A stretch of 64,000 nt of DNA from Skeletonema tropicum (taxonomy: Eukaryota > Bacillariophyta > Thalassiosirophyceae > Thalassiosirales > Thalassiosiraceae), in contig CM074133.1 in the NCBI GenBank assembly GCA_037178625.1, forward strand, positions 3,720,001 through 3,784,000, written 5' to 3'. A model generated the notes under the pieces. The model searched no databases. It saw only the letters and a program-made list of their open reading frames with translations, and was not told where the DNA came from. This document shows, piece by piece, positions 1 to 9,230 of this stretch. A program made the position numbers and the translations under genes. The first letter of the stretch is position 1. The number at the start of each line of letters is the position of its first letter.

Positions 1-1502
1 GCTGCAATTTCGCTTTTGATGAGGTCCTTCACAGATCCTTCTTCTTTTTCGTGATCGCGTAGTTGACGGTTTTCACCATCACGCCTCTTCTTTTGACCAT
101 TGACTTCGTAGTTGCGGCATTGAACCGTAGGATGGGTAAACCAAGCTTTGACTCCATTCTTCTGACAGTTGCCACACCCACCGTCTTTGGGATTTTCAGG
201 CGTAGGTTTAGTACTTGGATTGCCACCACCACTGCCTCCACCGCCACCTCCACCATTCTTCTTCTGGTTTCTAGGGTTGGGGTTGGAAGCTCCGTTCTTG
301 GTAGACTTATCCTTTTCATTTGAAGCGCGTTGGGTCTTCTGCTGAACCAAGATGGCGTCAATGCGAGCGACCAAAGGCTCCAGCTCTGTTTCAAGTAGAC
401 GAGTTGGGGACGTCACTCGAAGAGAATCCCTAACCTCTCTGGGCATGCTGGCCAAGACAATCTTGCACAGCTCCACTTCGTTGTAGGGAACGTTGGCACG
501 TGGAATACTAGGGTTGTCCGCGTACTGTTCATCATCTTTGTAGGTGGTAAGGAGACGTAGATATTGATTGATTGCTGTGATCATCCCTACCCACTGCTTG
601 CATGTGAATGCACGATGGAATTTAATGTTGGATTCCAAGTAGCTTCTGGTTGCTTCCGCGAGGCCGTAACCATGTTGCTCGACTAACAATAAATTAGCGC
701 ACTTGAGAATATCCTTAAGAGTTTTCAAACGAGGCCCTGTTTCTGTTTGAGTGCAGAGCATCGCTTTACGACACATCAAGTAGTCTGATGTTTCGTCTTT
801 GTCATCGAAGACCGTCCCTGTGTAAGACATCAGAGGGATCATTATTTTGGAAGAGTCCATGGCGTCCTTGCAAAACGCATGGTTGACTGCCCTCCACTTC
901 GTCACTTGGTACGGCGCACCCTGATTGAAGTAGTTGTCCATGATGACAGCGAATTTTTTATCGAAATGACCCATGAGCTTTCCAAGCATACCTCCTGCAC
1001 GATCTGCATTATCGTTCAGACAGTTCACATGATGGGTGATTTGCTTTTTATGCTGCGATAGTGTCTTTTTCAATTCGTCGATGTCCTTCTTAGCGAGAGG
1101 ATCACCGGTGATACCGTTGAATTTGTTTGCAATGTCGGCTTCTAGCTCGGACGCTTTTTGCTGATTGAAGATGAGTTGAGTCATGAGCTTCTTCTCGTGG
1201 TCGTCCCAACCAAGCTCGAAGATTAGACTTTCATATTCGATGAGTTTGAGTACCATGTAGGTGTGTTGTCCAACATTATGTGGAAGGGAATAGTACGTTA
1301 CCGTAGTTTTGGCATGATTAGTTGATCCGCCATCGATAGTCCATTTCCGACCATTGGCAATCTTGGCAACTGGGAAGATGGGAAAGACGACTTTGTCTTT
1401 ATCCTCGATGTATCCACGAGTTACCTGAGATTCTTTTGGCCGTTTGTCCTCGGTGAGAGTGTTGTAGGCCAAGTAAATTGATGCTAATTCATTTTGCGAC
1501 AT
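1..1502 (-). CDS. LTR-retrotransposon Gag-like polyprotein, 5' part (runs off left edge)
   Basis: One uninterrupted minus-strand frame of 500 codons starts at ATG 1502-1500 and is still open at base 1, so the element continues outside the window. The N-terminal two thirds are helical and Lys/Glu rich. Near the end come a Gly/Asn-rich linker (GGGGGGGSGGG) and a zinc-knuckle-like motif CGNC-x10-H-x4-C (roughly residues 435-454), then a basic tail. This layout fits a retroelement Gag/nucleocapsid that packages element RNA. No protease or reverse transcriptase is reached before the edge. The frame lies 134 bp downstream of a structure I read as its 5' LTR (1636-1955). Being intact over 1.5 kb, the copy may be young. 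The precise family (copia or gypsy) cannot be settled without pol. Confidence 0.7.
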   Translation of the reverse strand, partial: MSQNELASIYLAYNTLTEDKRPKESQVTRGYIEDKDKVVFPIFPVAKIANGRKWTIDGGSTNHAKTTVTYYSLPHNVGQHTYMVLKLIEYESLIFELGWDDHEKKLMTQLIFNQQKASELEADIANKFNGITGDPLAKKDIDELKKTLSQHKKQITHHVNCLNDNADRAGGMLGKLMGHFDKKFAVIMDNYFNQGAPYQVTKWRAVNHAFCKDAMDSSKIMIPLMSYTGTVFDDKDETSDYLMCRKAMLCTQTETGPRLKTLKDILKCANLLLVEQHGYGLAEATRSYLESNIKFHRAFTCKQWVGMITAINQYLRLLTTYKDDEQYADNPSIPRANVPYNEVELCKIVLASMPREVRDSLRVTSPTRLLETELEPLVARIDAILVQQKTQRASNEKDKSTKNGASNPNPRNQKKNGGGGGGGSGGGNPSTKPTPENPKDGGCGNCQKNGVKAWFTHPTVQCRNYEVNGQKKRRDGENRQLRDHEKEEGSVKDLIKSEIA

Positions 1503-1635
1503 GATAATGATCAGTCCTTCTGGTATTTCACCAGGATGGAAAATTCTTCTCGTTTCGAGGTATCTGGTAGCTTTCTGCGGTGCTTGTCGACGAGAGCACT
1601 TGTTATTTTAAAATAATGACACAGGCTAATAGATG

Positions 1636-1955
1636 TGTAATGACAACGACGATGAATACAGTATTAATTTACGTATTTGGAGTAGTTGTGAGCTCTTCGA
1701 AGGAGAGAGCTGCTGCTAGCGGTTGAGCTTGCTCATGGAAGATGAGGGGCTCAGAGCTACAGGACAGAATCGTACTAATTCCAATACGTAGAACCGTAGT
1801 AACGATTCACGAGGCTGACTACTTCCACGTAGTCAGAATCCAGAGCGGCATGCGTCAGGCAGAGAGATCTCGATAAGCGATAGCTTAGCGAGCACGTATC
1901 CGTATGGTCACAGATACATACGTACCTAAAGGTAGTATGCTACTTGACTATTACA
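1636..1955 (-). repeat. 5' LTR of minus-strand retrotransposon
   Basis: On the minus strand the segment begins TGTAATAGTC and ends GTCATTACA, giving a perfect 6-bp terminal inverted repeat (TGTAAT/ATTACA) with the TG...CA ends typical of LTRs. It sits between the truncated AP2 gene and the Gag-like frame. The 5 bp just outside it (1956-1960, GTAGC on the minus strand) is the expected left copy of the target duplication. The partner LTR and second TSD copy would lie left of the window, so the assignment rests on termini and context only. Confidence 0.6.
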
Positions 1956-2922
1956 GCTACCCATTTATATGTTGGTTTATGGAAGCTGACTCCAGTATAT
2001 TCCGATGCTCCGTCCTTGATGCGCCCAGCACTTTTTGGAATTGGTGGCTGTGGGGGGACGTTACTCAGATCAAGGTTACACTCTCTCTGCTGCCGCTGCC
2101 GCCTTTCTCCGTACTTAAATAACGCACGAGCATAGTCCACTGCGGCTTCCTCCTCATTCTCATAATACCCGATGAAATGCAGCTTTCCATCGACCCCGAT
2201 GCGTGACTGCCATTTATTCGTTTGTTTATTGAAGCAGACACCAGTGTATTTCGATGCTCCGTCCTCAATTTGCCCACCTCGTTTTGGAATAGGCGGCTGC
2301 GGCGGAACTCCTTCCAGATCGACAGCAAAATTCGGCCTCTGGCGCTTCCTCGTGTCGTTGTCACTTATCGAATCCTCCGATGGATGAGCACGTTTGTTTC
2401 GTCCCATTTCATTATTTTCACGAGTCGAACGAGAATGCCCATCGCAAAGTCCTTCATCTGTGACAGCAACGCTTATACAGCCTCTGGAATGGCATAGCCG
2501 AATATCCTCCTCTTCCTCCTCCTCCTCTGAAGAGGAAGAATCGTCATCGGGGGAGTGCAACCAACATAGCCCTCCCCTCTTCTCTAAATTCGCATTGTTT
2601 ATGCATCCCCTCCAGCGACACAACTGCACCAATCCACCATGATCGGGACACAAGCCCGACAGGATGCCTCTTTTATTACATCCGATAAATTTGCAAACTA
2701 CGTCTTGTGCACCTGCCTCCAACAGAGAGGCGAGGGATGTTGTGCACGTCTTGTACAGCTGGCATGATTGCATAACTGTGCTTTAGGTTTCTCCTTTGTT
2801 GCTGTCTCTACCGCCGCTACCACCGCCGCCGATGATGCTTCTGCAGCGGCAGCTGGCTGCGGGGCTTCTGCTTTTGCTTTTGGTGAGATGCGGATAACTC
2901 TTCGAGTCCTGTGCTTTGACAC
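1956..2922 (-). pseudogene. AP2/ERF-domain protein with Cys-His repeats, disrupted by LTR element
   Basis: The frame from 2773 holds three repeats of the form C-x4-C-x10-14-G-L-C-x2-H, an acidic Ser/Glu stretch, then an AP2-like domain (SKYTGVCFNKQTNKW ... GYYENEEEAAVDYARA) and the start of a second one (SEYTGVSFHKPTYKW). AP2 domains bind DNA, so a nuclear regulator is likely. Two lesions are visible. An N-terminal part from ATG 2922 (basic, Ala-rich, with a fourth Cys repeat ending PLCWRQ) is one base out of frame with the rest, the shift lying at about 2700-2720. The second AP2 domain stops after KWVA exactly where the LTR begins, and three extra codons read into the LTR before a stop. The missing 3' end should lie beyond the left edge, past the retrotransposon. 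Confidence 0.65.
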
Positions 2923-3093
2923 AACAGCTGTCTATCTTTTTTATTGTTAGATTACACGTACGTAGATACAAGTAGAGTACGGAAATACTCTAATCATTAT
3001 CTTTTATCTCCTATCTAATCTATCAATAGCATCGATTGGAAGTAGGGAGATCGAGGATACTAACAGGTTATAGAGCCTATACAATCACCAACA

Positions 3094-3750
3094 ATGAAGT
3101 TCATTTATGCCATAATTCCATTTGTGAATTTGGCAACCAACGAATTTGTTGGCGGCGCAACTCATGCGCTACTAAACAAAATTGTCATTGCCACACCTCC
3201 ACAAGGTACATGCCATGACAATATTATTAACGGAGCAACAACACTACGTGTAGATTCACCAACATTTATCAGTGACACACCTCCTACAAAGCAAACAACA
3301 TCAATTAGGTACTTACCAGTCGAGGACGCCGACGATGTGTACGCAGCCCATGATAACATGCTACACAACTTGGATACTCTTATTAACACCTTTGACGACT
3401 CTGAGCAATCTACTCAGTATGAACCATTTAATTATGAAGACAGTGACGAGTATGAGGAATTAGTAGAAACTCTTCCACAACTCCAACACGACCTGGAAAC
3501 AGCGGGGAAGATTTTTTTAGCAGCAACTCAGCGAAATCATATTGCATTTGAGGTTGAGGACGAATATAAACAGGGGCGCGCAGAATGGTGCGATAGTAGT
3601 GGCGTGCAGCGGTGTATGTGGCGGGTTCAGCGCGGGCCCTCGGGGCCTGTAAAGTATTGTGTCGTCATCTTGCTCTGTTGGCCATTTGCCGTGTGGCTTG
3701 TCAGTAGTCTTTATACAACGGAATTCGGCTATAAAGTTGCTCTGCAATGA
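3094..3750 (+). CDS. Hypothetical protein with C-terminal membrane segment (virus-like block, gene 1)
   Basis: A 218-residue unspliced frame starting MKFIYAIIPF. The middle (about residues 70-150) is acidic, with Asp/Glu-rich stretches. The C-terminus has one hydrophobic segment (about 190-208, YCVVILLCWPFAVWLVSSLY), so a tail-anchored or type II membrane protein is possible. I do not recognise the family. The stop codon lies inside the first copy of a 30-bp direct repeat (3726-3755), and an almost perfect palindrome (3761-3797) begins 10 bp after the stop. It is the left-most of seven genes sharing this 3'-end arrangement and converges on gene 2. Confidence 0.5.
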   Translation: MKFIYAIIPFVNLATNEFVGGATHALLNKIVIATPPQGTCHDNIINGATTLRVDSPTFISDTPPTKQTTSIRYLPVEDADDVYAAHDNMLHNLDTLINTFDDSEQSTQYEPFNYEDSDEYEELVETLPQLQHDLETAGKIFLAATQRNHIAFEVEDEYKQGRAEWCDSSGVQRCMWRVQRGPSGPVKYCVVILLCWPFAVWLVSSLYTTEFGYKVALQ

Positions 3751-3847
3751 CGTTGGCCTTAATTGGTATAATTGTGCTGTGCACAATTTTACCAATTAGT
3801 CTCTTTACAATAGAATACGGCTATAAAGTTGCTCTGCAATGACGTTG
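3726..3847 (+). repeat. 30-bp direct repeat flanking hairpin H1
   Basis: CGGCTATAAAGTTGCTCTGC plus ten more identical bases occurs at 3726-3755 and again at 3818-3847, a period of 92 bp. The first copy codes for the last residues and stop of gene 1; the second is non-coding. Hairpin H1 lies between them, which suggests that the 3' end of gene 1 was duplicated together with its hairpin region. Confidence 0.8.
3761..3797. terminator. Intergenic palindrome H1 after gene 1
   Basis: Arms AATTGGTATAATTGTGC (3761-3777) and GCACAATTTTACCAATT (3781-3797) pair at 16 of 17 positions around a TGT loop. Starting 10 bp after the gene 1 stop, it is the cleanest member of the palindrome family of this block. 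A role in 3'-end formation is inferred from position only. Confidence 0.55.
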
Positions 3848-3943
3848 TCTTTAATTGTGTTAGAATTGTGAAAATCATCTATCTGTCCATCGGCACTAGT
3901 ATTTGTGTAGGGATTTGAGAGAAGATTGCAGTGCGCCTGATCA

Positions 3944-3981
3944 AATTATATATAATTGTGCTGTGCACACTTATACCAATT
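3944..3981. terminator. Intergenic palindrome H2 downstream of gene 2
   Basis: Same core as H1 (AATTGTGC-TGT-GCACA...TACCAATT) but with several mismatches in the outer arms. It lies about 117 bp beyond the minus-strand stop of gene 2 and opposite H1, so the convergent pair gene 1/gene 2 has one palindrome each. Confidence 0.45.
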
Positions 3982-4098
3982 AGTACATTGTCCGGCAGTC
4001 ATTCGTCGTCTCAACTGTTTGTTTTCGGATCAGCTGTTTAGTTGCGCTTAGTGTTCACTGTTGTGCATCTCTTTCACTTTCAACTCATCCACTCGATT

Positions 4099-4503
4099 CT
4101 ATCGTTTCAGTGCGAGTTTTTTATTCCCTCTTTTCCATGTTGGTGCCGGCATGTTATAGTTCACCTCTGTATATAGTATTGAGCCTGGTACCATAGTGTT
4201 CGTCCTGTCTGTCTCAGTTTGTCCCATCATTGCAGCATCATAATTGGTTCTATGTCTCCCCATATCTTTTATGTAGTCTGTTATGATGGATTCAATTGTG
4301 TCCTTCTCTTGTTCTGTTTGTGCACCTCCCAAGATTCTATCTACTGCTAGTTTCGCTCTCTCTATGCTTCCCTCGCTCAGTTGCAGCAGTCTTGTTGCTA
4401 TTCCAATTCCTCTGTCATTGTTTTGCAGCTTTAGTTGTTGCCGTAAACTTTCGACATCGTTTTTAAACGCGCTGTTTGATAGCTTAGTTGATCGTTCCAT
4501 CAT
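4099..4503 (-). CDS. Hypothetical small protein (virus-like block, gene 2)
   Basis: 134 codons from a double ATG (4501-4503 and 4498-4500). The N-terminal half is predicted helical (SVESLRQQLKLQ-like heptads and an ERAKLAVDRILGG helix); the C-terminus is basic (WKRGNKKLALKR). No family recognised. Small size, helical body and basic tail would suit a nucleic-acid-binding or structural protein, but that is conjecture. It is divergent from gene 3, with about 240 bp between the starts. Confidence 0.45.
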   Translation of the reverse strand: MMERSTKLSNSAFKNDVESLRQQLKLQNNDRGIGIATRLLQLSEGSIERAKLAVDRILGGAQTEQEKDTIESIITDYIKDMGRHRTNYDAAMMGQTETDRTNTMVPGSILYTEVNYNMPAPTWKRGNKKLALKR

Positions 4504-4747
4504 ATTCAGTGAGAGTATCGTAGTGAAATAACTTGCCCCAATTTGGTTCTCATCAGTGGTTTCTCAAGCGATTGTGTTTGTGGCTATTTTCTCGTAATTA
4601 CATATTTCTTGTGTTCGTCGCCGAACTGATACACATGACCACAGATTCTTTTCTATTACACATAACTAAATACTCCATAACATAGACAGCTTTCAGCTGT
4701 CTCTCTCTAGACATCTCTCTTTGTTTTGTCGATGCTTCATCATTTCA

Positions 4748-5617
4748 ATGGTGTATATTAGATCGAGGGACGTTCGTTCATCTCGTATCGTTGTGAATCG
4801 CCCTATACCAAGGACTAAGGTCTTGTCCTTGTTTGACAATTACAGTGCATCATTTTGTGAGTTGCATGCTTGTAGTAGTAGCTCTTGCATATCGGTTGAT
4901 GTGTTGGACGAAACCATCGTCTCACAGTTGTTTGGTTCCGATCAACGCTCTCTTGCATCGTTTCGGCTTGTAGGCGGCGTTTTGCTTCGATCGTCTTTGG
5001 CTGCTAAGCTGTTGAGCAAATGTGATGTTCTGTTCGACTTATCAATATGGTATTTTTGGGATTTGGTTGTGATGCAATCAGGGTGGTCGTTATTGGACGT
5101 CACAGAGCTCAACGCTTGTCTCGGCTGCGCCGATGTTCTTTATTTGGGGTTAGTTCGTTTTCTTCCATCCCAGCTGTGCAACCAACGATGTGTTTCAAGC
5201 CATTCCCCATGCACATCTTCTTTGTGCACTATTCGCTGCGAGAGACTGTTCTCTGTCGATGTAGCTTATGGATTGTGCTCCGACATCAGCTTGTTGCTTT
5301 CACGGAAAGCTCTTGTCATGAAATCCGTCGCTGGGCCAGACAATTTCTCTATTAGAGAACTGGGTCAACTCCAGTACCAATTAGATCTCCTGAATCGTAT
5401 GATTGAATGCAGACGTCCCATTTCAGAGACTTTTATGTTTTGCATGGATATCAACGCCCTTTTGGTGTCCAAGCGTGGTTTGTTGGACCGCGATTTTGAC
5501 GTGTTCAATTTGTCTCATATGTCAGAGCTTCTTGCTGACGAAGTCTTCAACAGCGTTCTTCTCAAGGTTTATTGTTTGAATTTCGAGCAGTTATCCGCTG
5601 ATATTGTCGTGGACTAG
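4748..5617 (+). CDS. Hypothetical protein (virus-like block, gene 3)
   Basis: 289 codons from ATG 4748 (MVYIRSRDV). Reading further upstream only adds a TTG-initiated extension, so I take this ATG. The protein is Leu/Ser/Cys rich without clear transmembrane segments; the last third (LDLLNRMIECRRP, FNLSHMSELLADEVF) looks helical. Not recognised. Its stop lies 18 bp before palindrome H3, which it shares with the convergent gene 4. Confidence 0.5.
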   Translation: MVYIRSRDVRSSRIVVNRPIPRTKVLSLFDNYSASFCELHACSSSSCISVDVLDETIVSQLFGSDQRSLASFRLVGGVLLRSSLAAKLLSKCDVLFDLSIWYFWDLVVMQSGWSLLDVTELNACLGCADVLYLGLVRFLPSQLCNQRCVSSHSPCTSSLCTIRCERLFSVDVAYGLCSDISLLLSRKALVMKSVAGPDNFSIRELGQLQYQLDLLNRMIECRRPISETFMFCMDINALLVSKRGLLDRDFDVFNLSHMSELLADEVFNSVLLKVYCLNFEQLSADIVVD

Positions 5618-5634
5618 TCTGATGTATCGTGTAT

Positions 5635-5673
5635 CAATTTCTATAATTGTGCATTGCACAGTTTTACTAATTG
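5635..5673. terminator. Shared palindrome H3 between convergent genes 3 and 4
   Basis: Arms CAATTTCTATAATTGTGC (5635-5652) and GCACAGTTTTACTAATTG (5656-5673) around ATT pair at about 14 of 18 positions. Gene 3 stops 18 bp before it. The alternative-frame end of gene 4 stops inside it (5667-5669). One palindrome thus serves both convergent 3' ends. Confidence 0.5.
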
Positions 5674-7393
5674 GGCGAAGTTCTTATGTTATGGTTCTTA
5701 GTTTTGTTACTTTTTATGGCTGACCAATTGTCTCGTGTTTCATCAACCCTTTCCGTCGTTATAGCCTGTTGTTGGTCGTCGGTCAAGCTTTCGTTGTCTC
5801 TCCTTGTTATGCTCCCCATTCCCCTGTTGTTAGCTATTCTTCTGTCTCATTTGGTACCATCCACCTGTAATTTGCGTTGTTTGTTGTTCTCTTAGCGCCG
5901 TCGACTGATGGTTCTCCGTAGATGTAAATTGTGTTGTAAGGATCGACGACAGTGTCACCTTTCTTGCCGCTCACGTTGAACACTCTCTTATATTCCTCTC
6001 CGTTTTTTCTGTGCAAAAAGACGATTGACTTGTTCATTTCCTTCACGATCTGCGTAATAGCTGTCTTCAAAGGTAAGCCAAACAAGTTCTTTGCCCACTT
6101 CTCAGCCATCTGTTGCTCCTTCGTAGTCAACCCAATACGTTTGTTCGTTTTGTGCTTTTTCTTCCTTCCTCTCCATTTCATGTTACTCCACGCGAGGTTG
6201 ATGACGTCAAAGAATCCAGTTTGGTCGTACTGTTTTCCTACCTCATATCCTTCTACTGCTTCGAATGTTGTTTCGGTTCTTGCCACGACATCGTCACTTT
6301 CAATCATCTCATCTATATCAGCTTCTGCTTCTGGAAGTGTAGGGAACAATTCATCAATGATTGCTTTTGCAATGTTTGTCATTAATCCTTCTCCCAAGAT
6401 ATCTTTACCAACTTTATTCTGTGCTGCTTTCACGGCTCTAGCTCTCAATTCATCCTTGCTCTCTCGTCCGTGGAGTTCGTGCTGCGTCGTATTGCCTGAC
6501 TGTTGCGACACGATCGTTTTACTGGCACAATCATTGGTGCGTTGCTTTTTCGAATTTGTCTCCTCTGTATCAGTTGTTGATCCATTTTTGTCTTTACTTT
6601 GATGCTTCTCCGACTTCCTCTTCTTACTCTCCTTTCTTTTGCTTGGCTTTCCCTCCTTGGTAGCAGCAGGTTTCGTTGGAAGTGTGTACGTACGGATGAG
6701 CTTGCCCTTAAGTTGCGCAGTCCCTCTGATCAAGTCGCCCAGCTGCGTTAGCGATAACAACGATCCTGTCATTTGAAAGTCACTCGGTGATTCGATTCTA
6801 GATGTGACCGTTTCATTCCCAATCTTTAGAACCTTCATCAACTGACTTGATGTTTTCACTGAGTCGCTTGTCGTTTTGAATCGCTTGTCTTTTCCGAAGA
6901 AGAGGTCTTGGAGCTTTCTCGGATTGCCTCTCTCTTTCTCTGCGGATCGAACCACATTCCAACAAAAGATGTGGCAAATGAGCTCTACTAGTGTCATATC
7001 ACCAGGAGCTGTTACGATGGTCATCACATCTCTACCCTTAGTCGGTATCTTGCTTTGTCTTTTGGTTGAACTTGCACCTGTCTCATTCGTCACTCTGACC
7101 GCCTCAATGACGTTACTTGCCAATTGCTCTTTATCGAGACGTGAAGTCTTGTCCTTGTCTTTCTTTCTTACCAAGAATTCTCTGATAGCTTCACCGACCA
7201 AATCCTGGTTGTCTTCTCTCAATAGGTCTTCACTAACTTGGATGTCTTCAGGGGTAGAAGCAATGAGTTGCATGTACTCGTGTAATAGATTCATTGTCAC
7301 CATGAAGTTTAGTGCCGCGATATTCACATCTCTCTCTGTGCCTTCATCTTCCTTCAGCGTCTTCAGGACAACTGCGATCTCTTTTGCTGCCAT
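5667..7393 (-). pseudogene. Large hypothetical protein, frameshifted near its end (virus-like block, gene 4)
   Basis: The main frame runs from ATG 7393 (MAAKEIAVVL) to a stop at 5834-5836, 519 residues. A second open frame continues without a gap from 5834 to a stop at 5667-5669, inside palindrome H3, and reads like protein (Asp/Gln/Thr-rich, ending NIRTSPN). The likely picture is a single-base loss at about 5836, so the ancestral protein was about 55 residues longer. The middle (about residues 240-290) is extremely Lys-rich (KRKESKKRKSEKHQSKDK), a nuclear-signal or nucleic-acid-binding type stretch. The C-terminal third contains WRGRKKKHKTNKR. Family not recognised. Gene 5 lies 48 bp upstream on the same strand with no palindrome between them. 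Confidence 0.5.
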
Positions 7394-7441
7394 ACTAATC
7401 AATCCGAAACTTTTCGCTTGATTTCAATGAATAGATACTTG

Positions 7442-8890
7442 TTAGTCAAGGTACAACGAGCACAAGTTTACGAATGAAATGATACCAAGCTTGTTCTTAC
7501 CAATACTCAATCTCAAATCATTCGCCATATCTTTGGTTTGCGACATGATGCTGAAGGCATTTAAAGTTTGATCAAGCAAGGCATCTGCGTTGAACAGTTT
7601 GGCAGACTCGACTGTGTAGACCAACGCTGCAGTACTTGTCGCCATGATCCCTTCAACTGACCTGTCCCATAGTTTAGGCGTGTCATTGTATTTTCCATCA
7701 GTATCATCCTTGGGTATCACAATCGTGTTCACTCCTGATCTTGGCATAATAATTCCGCCTGCCAACATTGCGCTTATCTGCTTTGAGGTAAATAGCTGCA
7801 TTCCATCAGTTTCAAGCAATGACTGTACCGCTACCGCGAGTGGGAAAAATCTGGCCATGCTGTGCTCAACAGTCATCGGGTAGTTCCCTGTAGAACCGAA
7901 GTTGTCCATATTACACTTGACAGGCAATTTGAGTACATCATTTGGTCCTCCACCATCAACTCTGAGCTGCACTTCGTTTTGGCACGTCTCGTATTCACGC
8001 ATTGGATTCTCGTAGTATTGAGTGAGCGGCTCTTCGGTGAAACTTGGGTCATCTTCAAACTCTTCAAGTGTCCTTGCCGTTCGCGCTCTCAGCCCCTTTA
8101 TGGTCAAAACTTTACCTTTGCTGACTATCTTACCGTTAGTACCAACTTCCTTCTCAGTCCAATCCTCATGGTCTCTTCTCACAGAATTATGCTTAGTTAA
8201 GCCTCTGTATATATTTAGTACTGTTGATCCAAGCTTCCTTTTGCTCACGTTCTTGCTTTTCTCGGCTAGAAGAGTTTCCGCGAGGTGAGGCGCGGGGAAA
8301 GATTCGGTAGCAGTCCTTGATGCTACTGTAATGTGAGCGTCGAAGGGGTGGCTCAATATTGCATCACTGTCCGATTTTTTCAATTTCTCAAGAGCATTCT
8401 CCATGGCGTCATGTTCGTTATCTTCAATTCCTACGAATGAATTGGTCAAGAACGTCGGATCTCCGGGATTGCTTGGCTTGAAGAAGTAGCCTGACTCTCT
8501 CTTCACTTTGCATCGCAGCAGAGCTGCCAATAATGCTATCAAGCGGTGGTTGCCTTCAACAGCTGTGACATAGAATTTCAATGAAGCAGTGAAGGAAGTG
8601 TAGAAATGACCAAATCCCTCGATACCATCTTGGACTGCCACATTGACTTCATTTTGACTTTCATCTAGCCAATGGTGCTTTCTTGCAGTGCTCAAAAGCT
8701 TTCGTTGACCTTCGACTGTTGTCACATTAGCAGTTAATGCCTCTGATATTTCTCTTTTCGTTTCATCTGTGCCACTACCATCATCTCCGTTGAGTACGTC
8801 GATTAAGTGTGATAGCTCTGGAACATACGTGAATGGCAATCCGTAAGCCACACTAGTCCTCGCTTCTTCACTGGATGCAATCAATGACAT
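7442..8890 (-). CDS. Hypothetical 482-residue protein (virus-like block, gene 5)
   Basis: Unbroken frame from ATG 8890 (MSLIASSEEAR). The only motif I can point to is AVEGNHRLIALLAALLRCKV (about residues 112-131), which resembles the 'DGxHRxxAL' box of ParB/Srx-type and DGQHR-type nuclease folds. This is a weak one-motif likeness, not an assignment. The rest is mixed alpha/beta without signal peptide or membrane segment. It is the best-preserved gene of the block and probably co-transcribed with gene 4, because there are only 48 bp and no palindrome between them. Confidence 0.55.
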   Translation of the reverse strand: MSLIASSEEARTSVAYGLPFTYVPELSHLIDVLNGDDGSGTDETKREISEALTANVTTVEGQRKLLSTARKHHWLDESQNEVNVAVQDGIEGFGHFYTSFTASLKFYVTAVEGNHRLIALLAALLRCKVKRESGYFFKPSNPGDPTFLTNSFVGIEDNEHDAMENALEKLKKSDSDAILSHPFDAHITVASRTATESFPAPHLAETLLAEKSKNVSKRKLGSTVLNIYRGLTKHNSVRRDHEDWTEKEVGTNGKIVSKGKVLTIKGLRARTARTLEEFEDDPSFTEEPLTQYYENPMREYETCQNEVQLRVDGGGPNDVLKLPVKCNMDNFGSTGNYPMTVEHSMARFFPLAVAVQSLLETDGMQLFTSKQISAMLAGGIIMPRSGVNTIVIPKDDTDGKYNDTPKLWDRSVEGIMATSTAALVYTVESAKLFNADALLDQTLNAFSIMSQTKDMANDLRLSIGKNKLGIISFVNLCSLYLD

Positions 8891-8984
8891 ATGAGTTGCA
8901 TTGACTGGTTCTGTCTTCTCCTGTTATTAATGTGGAGTAGCATCAATCAAGTGTTAGTTGTGAGTTCAGCAACGGATCTATAAA

Positions 8985-9195
8985 TCAATATTCGTATAAT
9001 CGCACAGTGAGCAATTATACAAATCAAGTAGCATGATGTAGTTTGGCTGCAGCAATCGATCGACGAATCAATATTACCAAAATTGTACAGTGATCAAATT
9101 TACAAATTCGTTCTGTGCAACATCGCAATCGATCAACGAATCAACATTCCAAATTTGTACAGTGATCAATTTTACAAATGGTTCGTTGCGCAGAT
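8985..9195. repeat. Three diverged copies of the palindromic unit (H4-H6)
   Basis: The unit AATCAAYATT...ATTGTACAGTGATCAA...TTTACAAAT occurs at 8985-9030, 9068-9110 and 9139-9182. The last two belong to a tandem repeat of about 70 bp that begins ATCGATCRACGAATCAA. Palindromic cores: H4 8991-9023 (TTCGTATAATCGC / GCAATTATACAAA, 11 of 13 paired), H5 about 9073-9107 and H6 about 9145-9180 (weaker). The nearest, H6, starts about 50 bp downstream of the corrected stop of gene 6. Confidence 0.6.
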
Positions 9196-9230
9196 TCAAC
9201 AAAAGTAAACTCACGCAATCTTCCGCGGAA

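Noticed and set aside
29..394. 121-codon minus-strand frame at the left edge
   Set aside because: It overlaps, out of frame, the 500-codon Gag-like frame, which has the zinc-knuckle motif and is open throughout.
5952..6602. 216-codon plus-strand frame opposite gene 4
   Set aside because: Composition (runs of Phe, Leu, Ser) is that of an antisense shadow of the Lys/Glu-rich gene 4.
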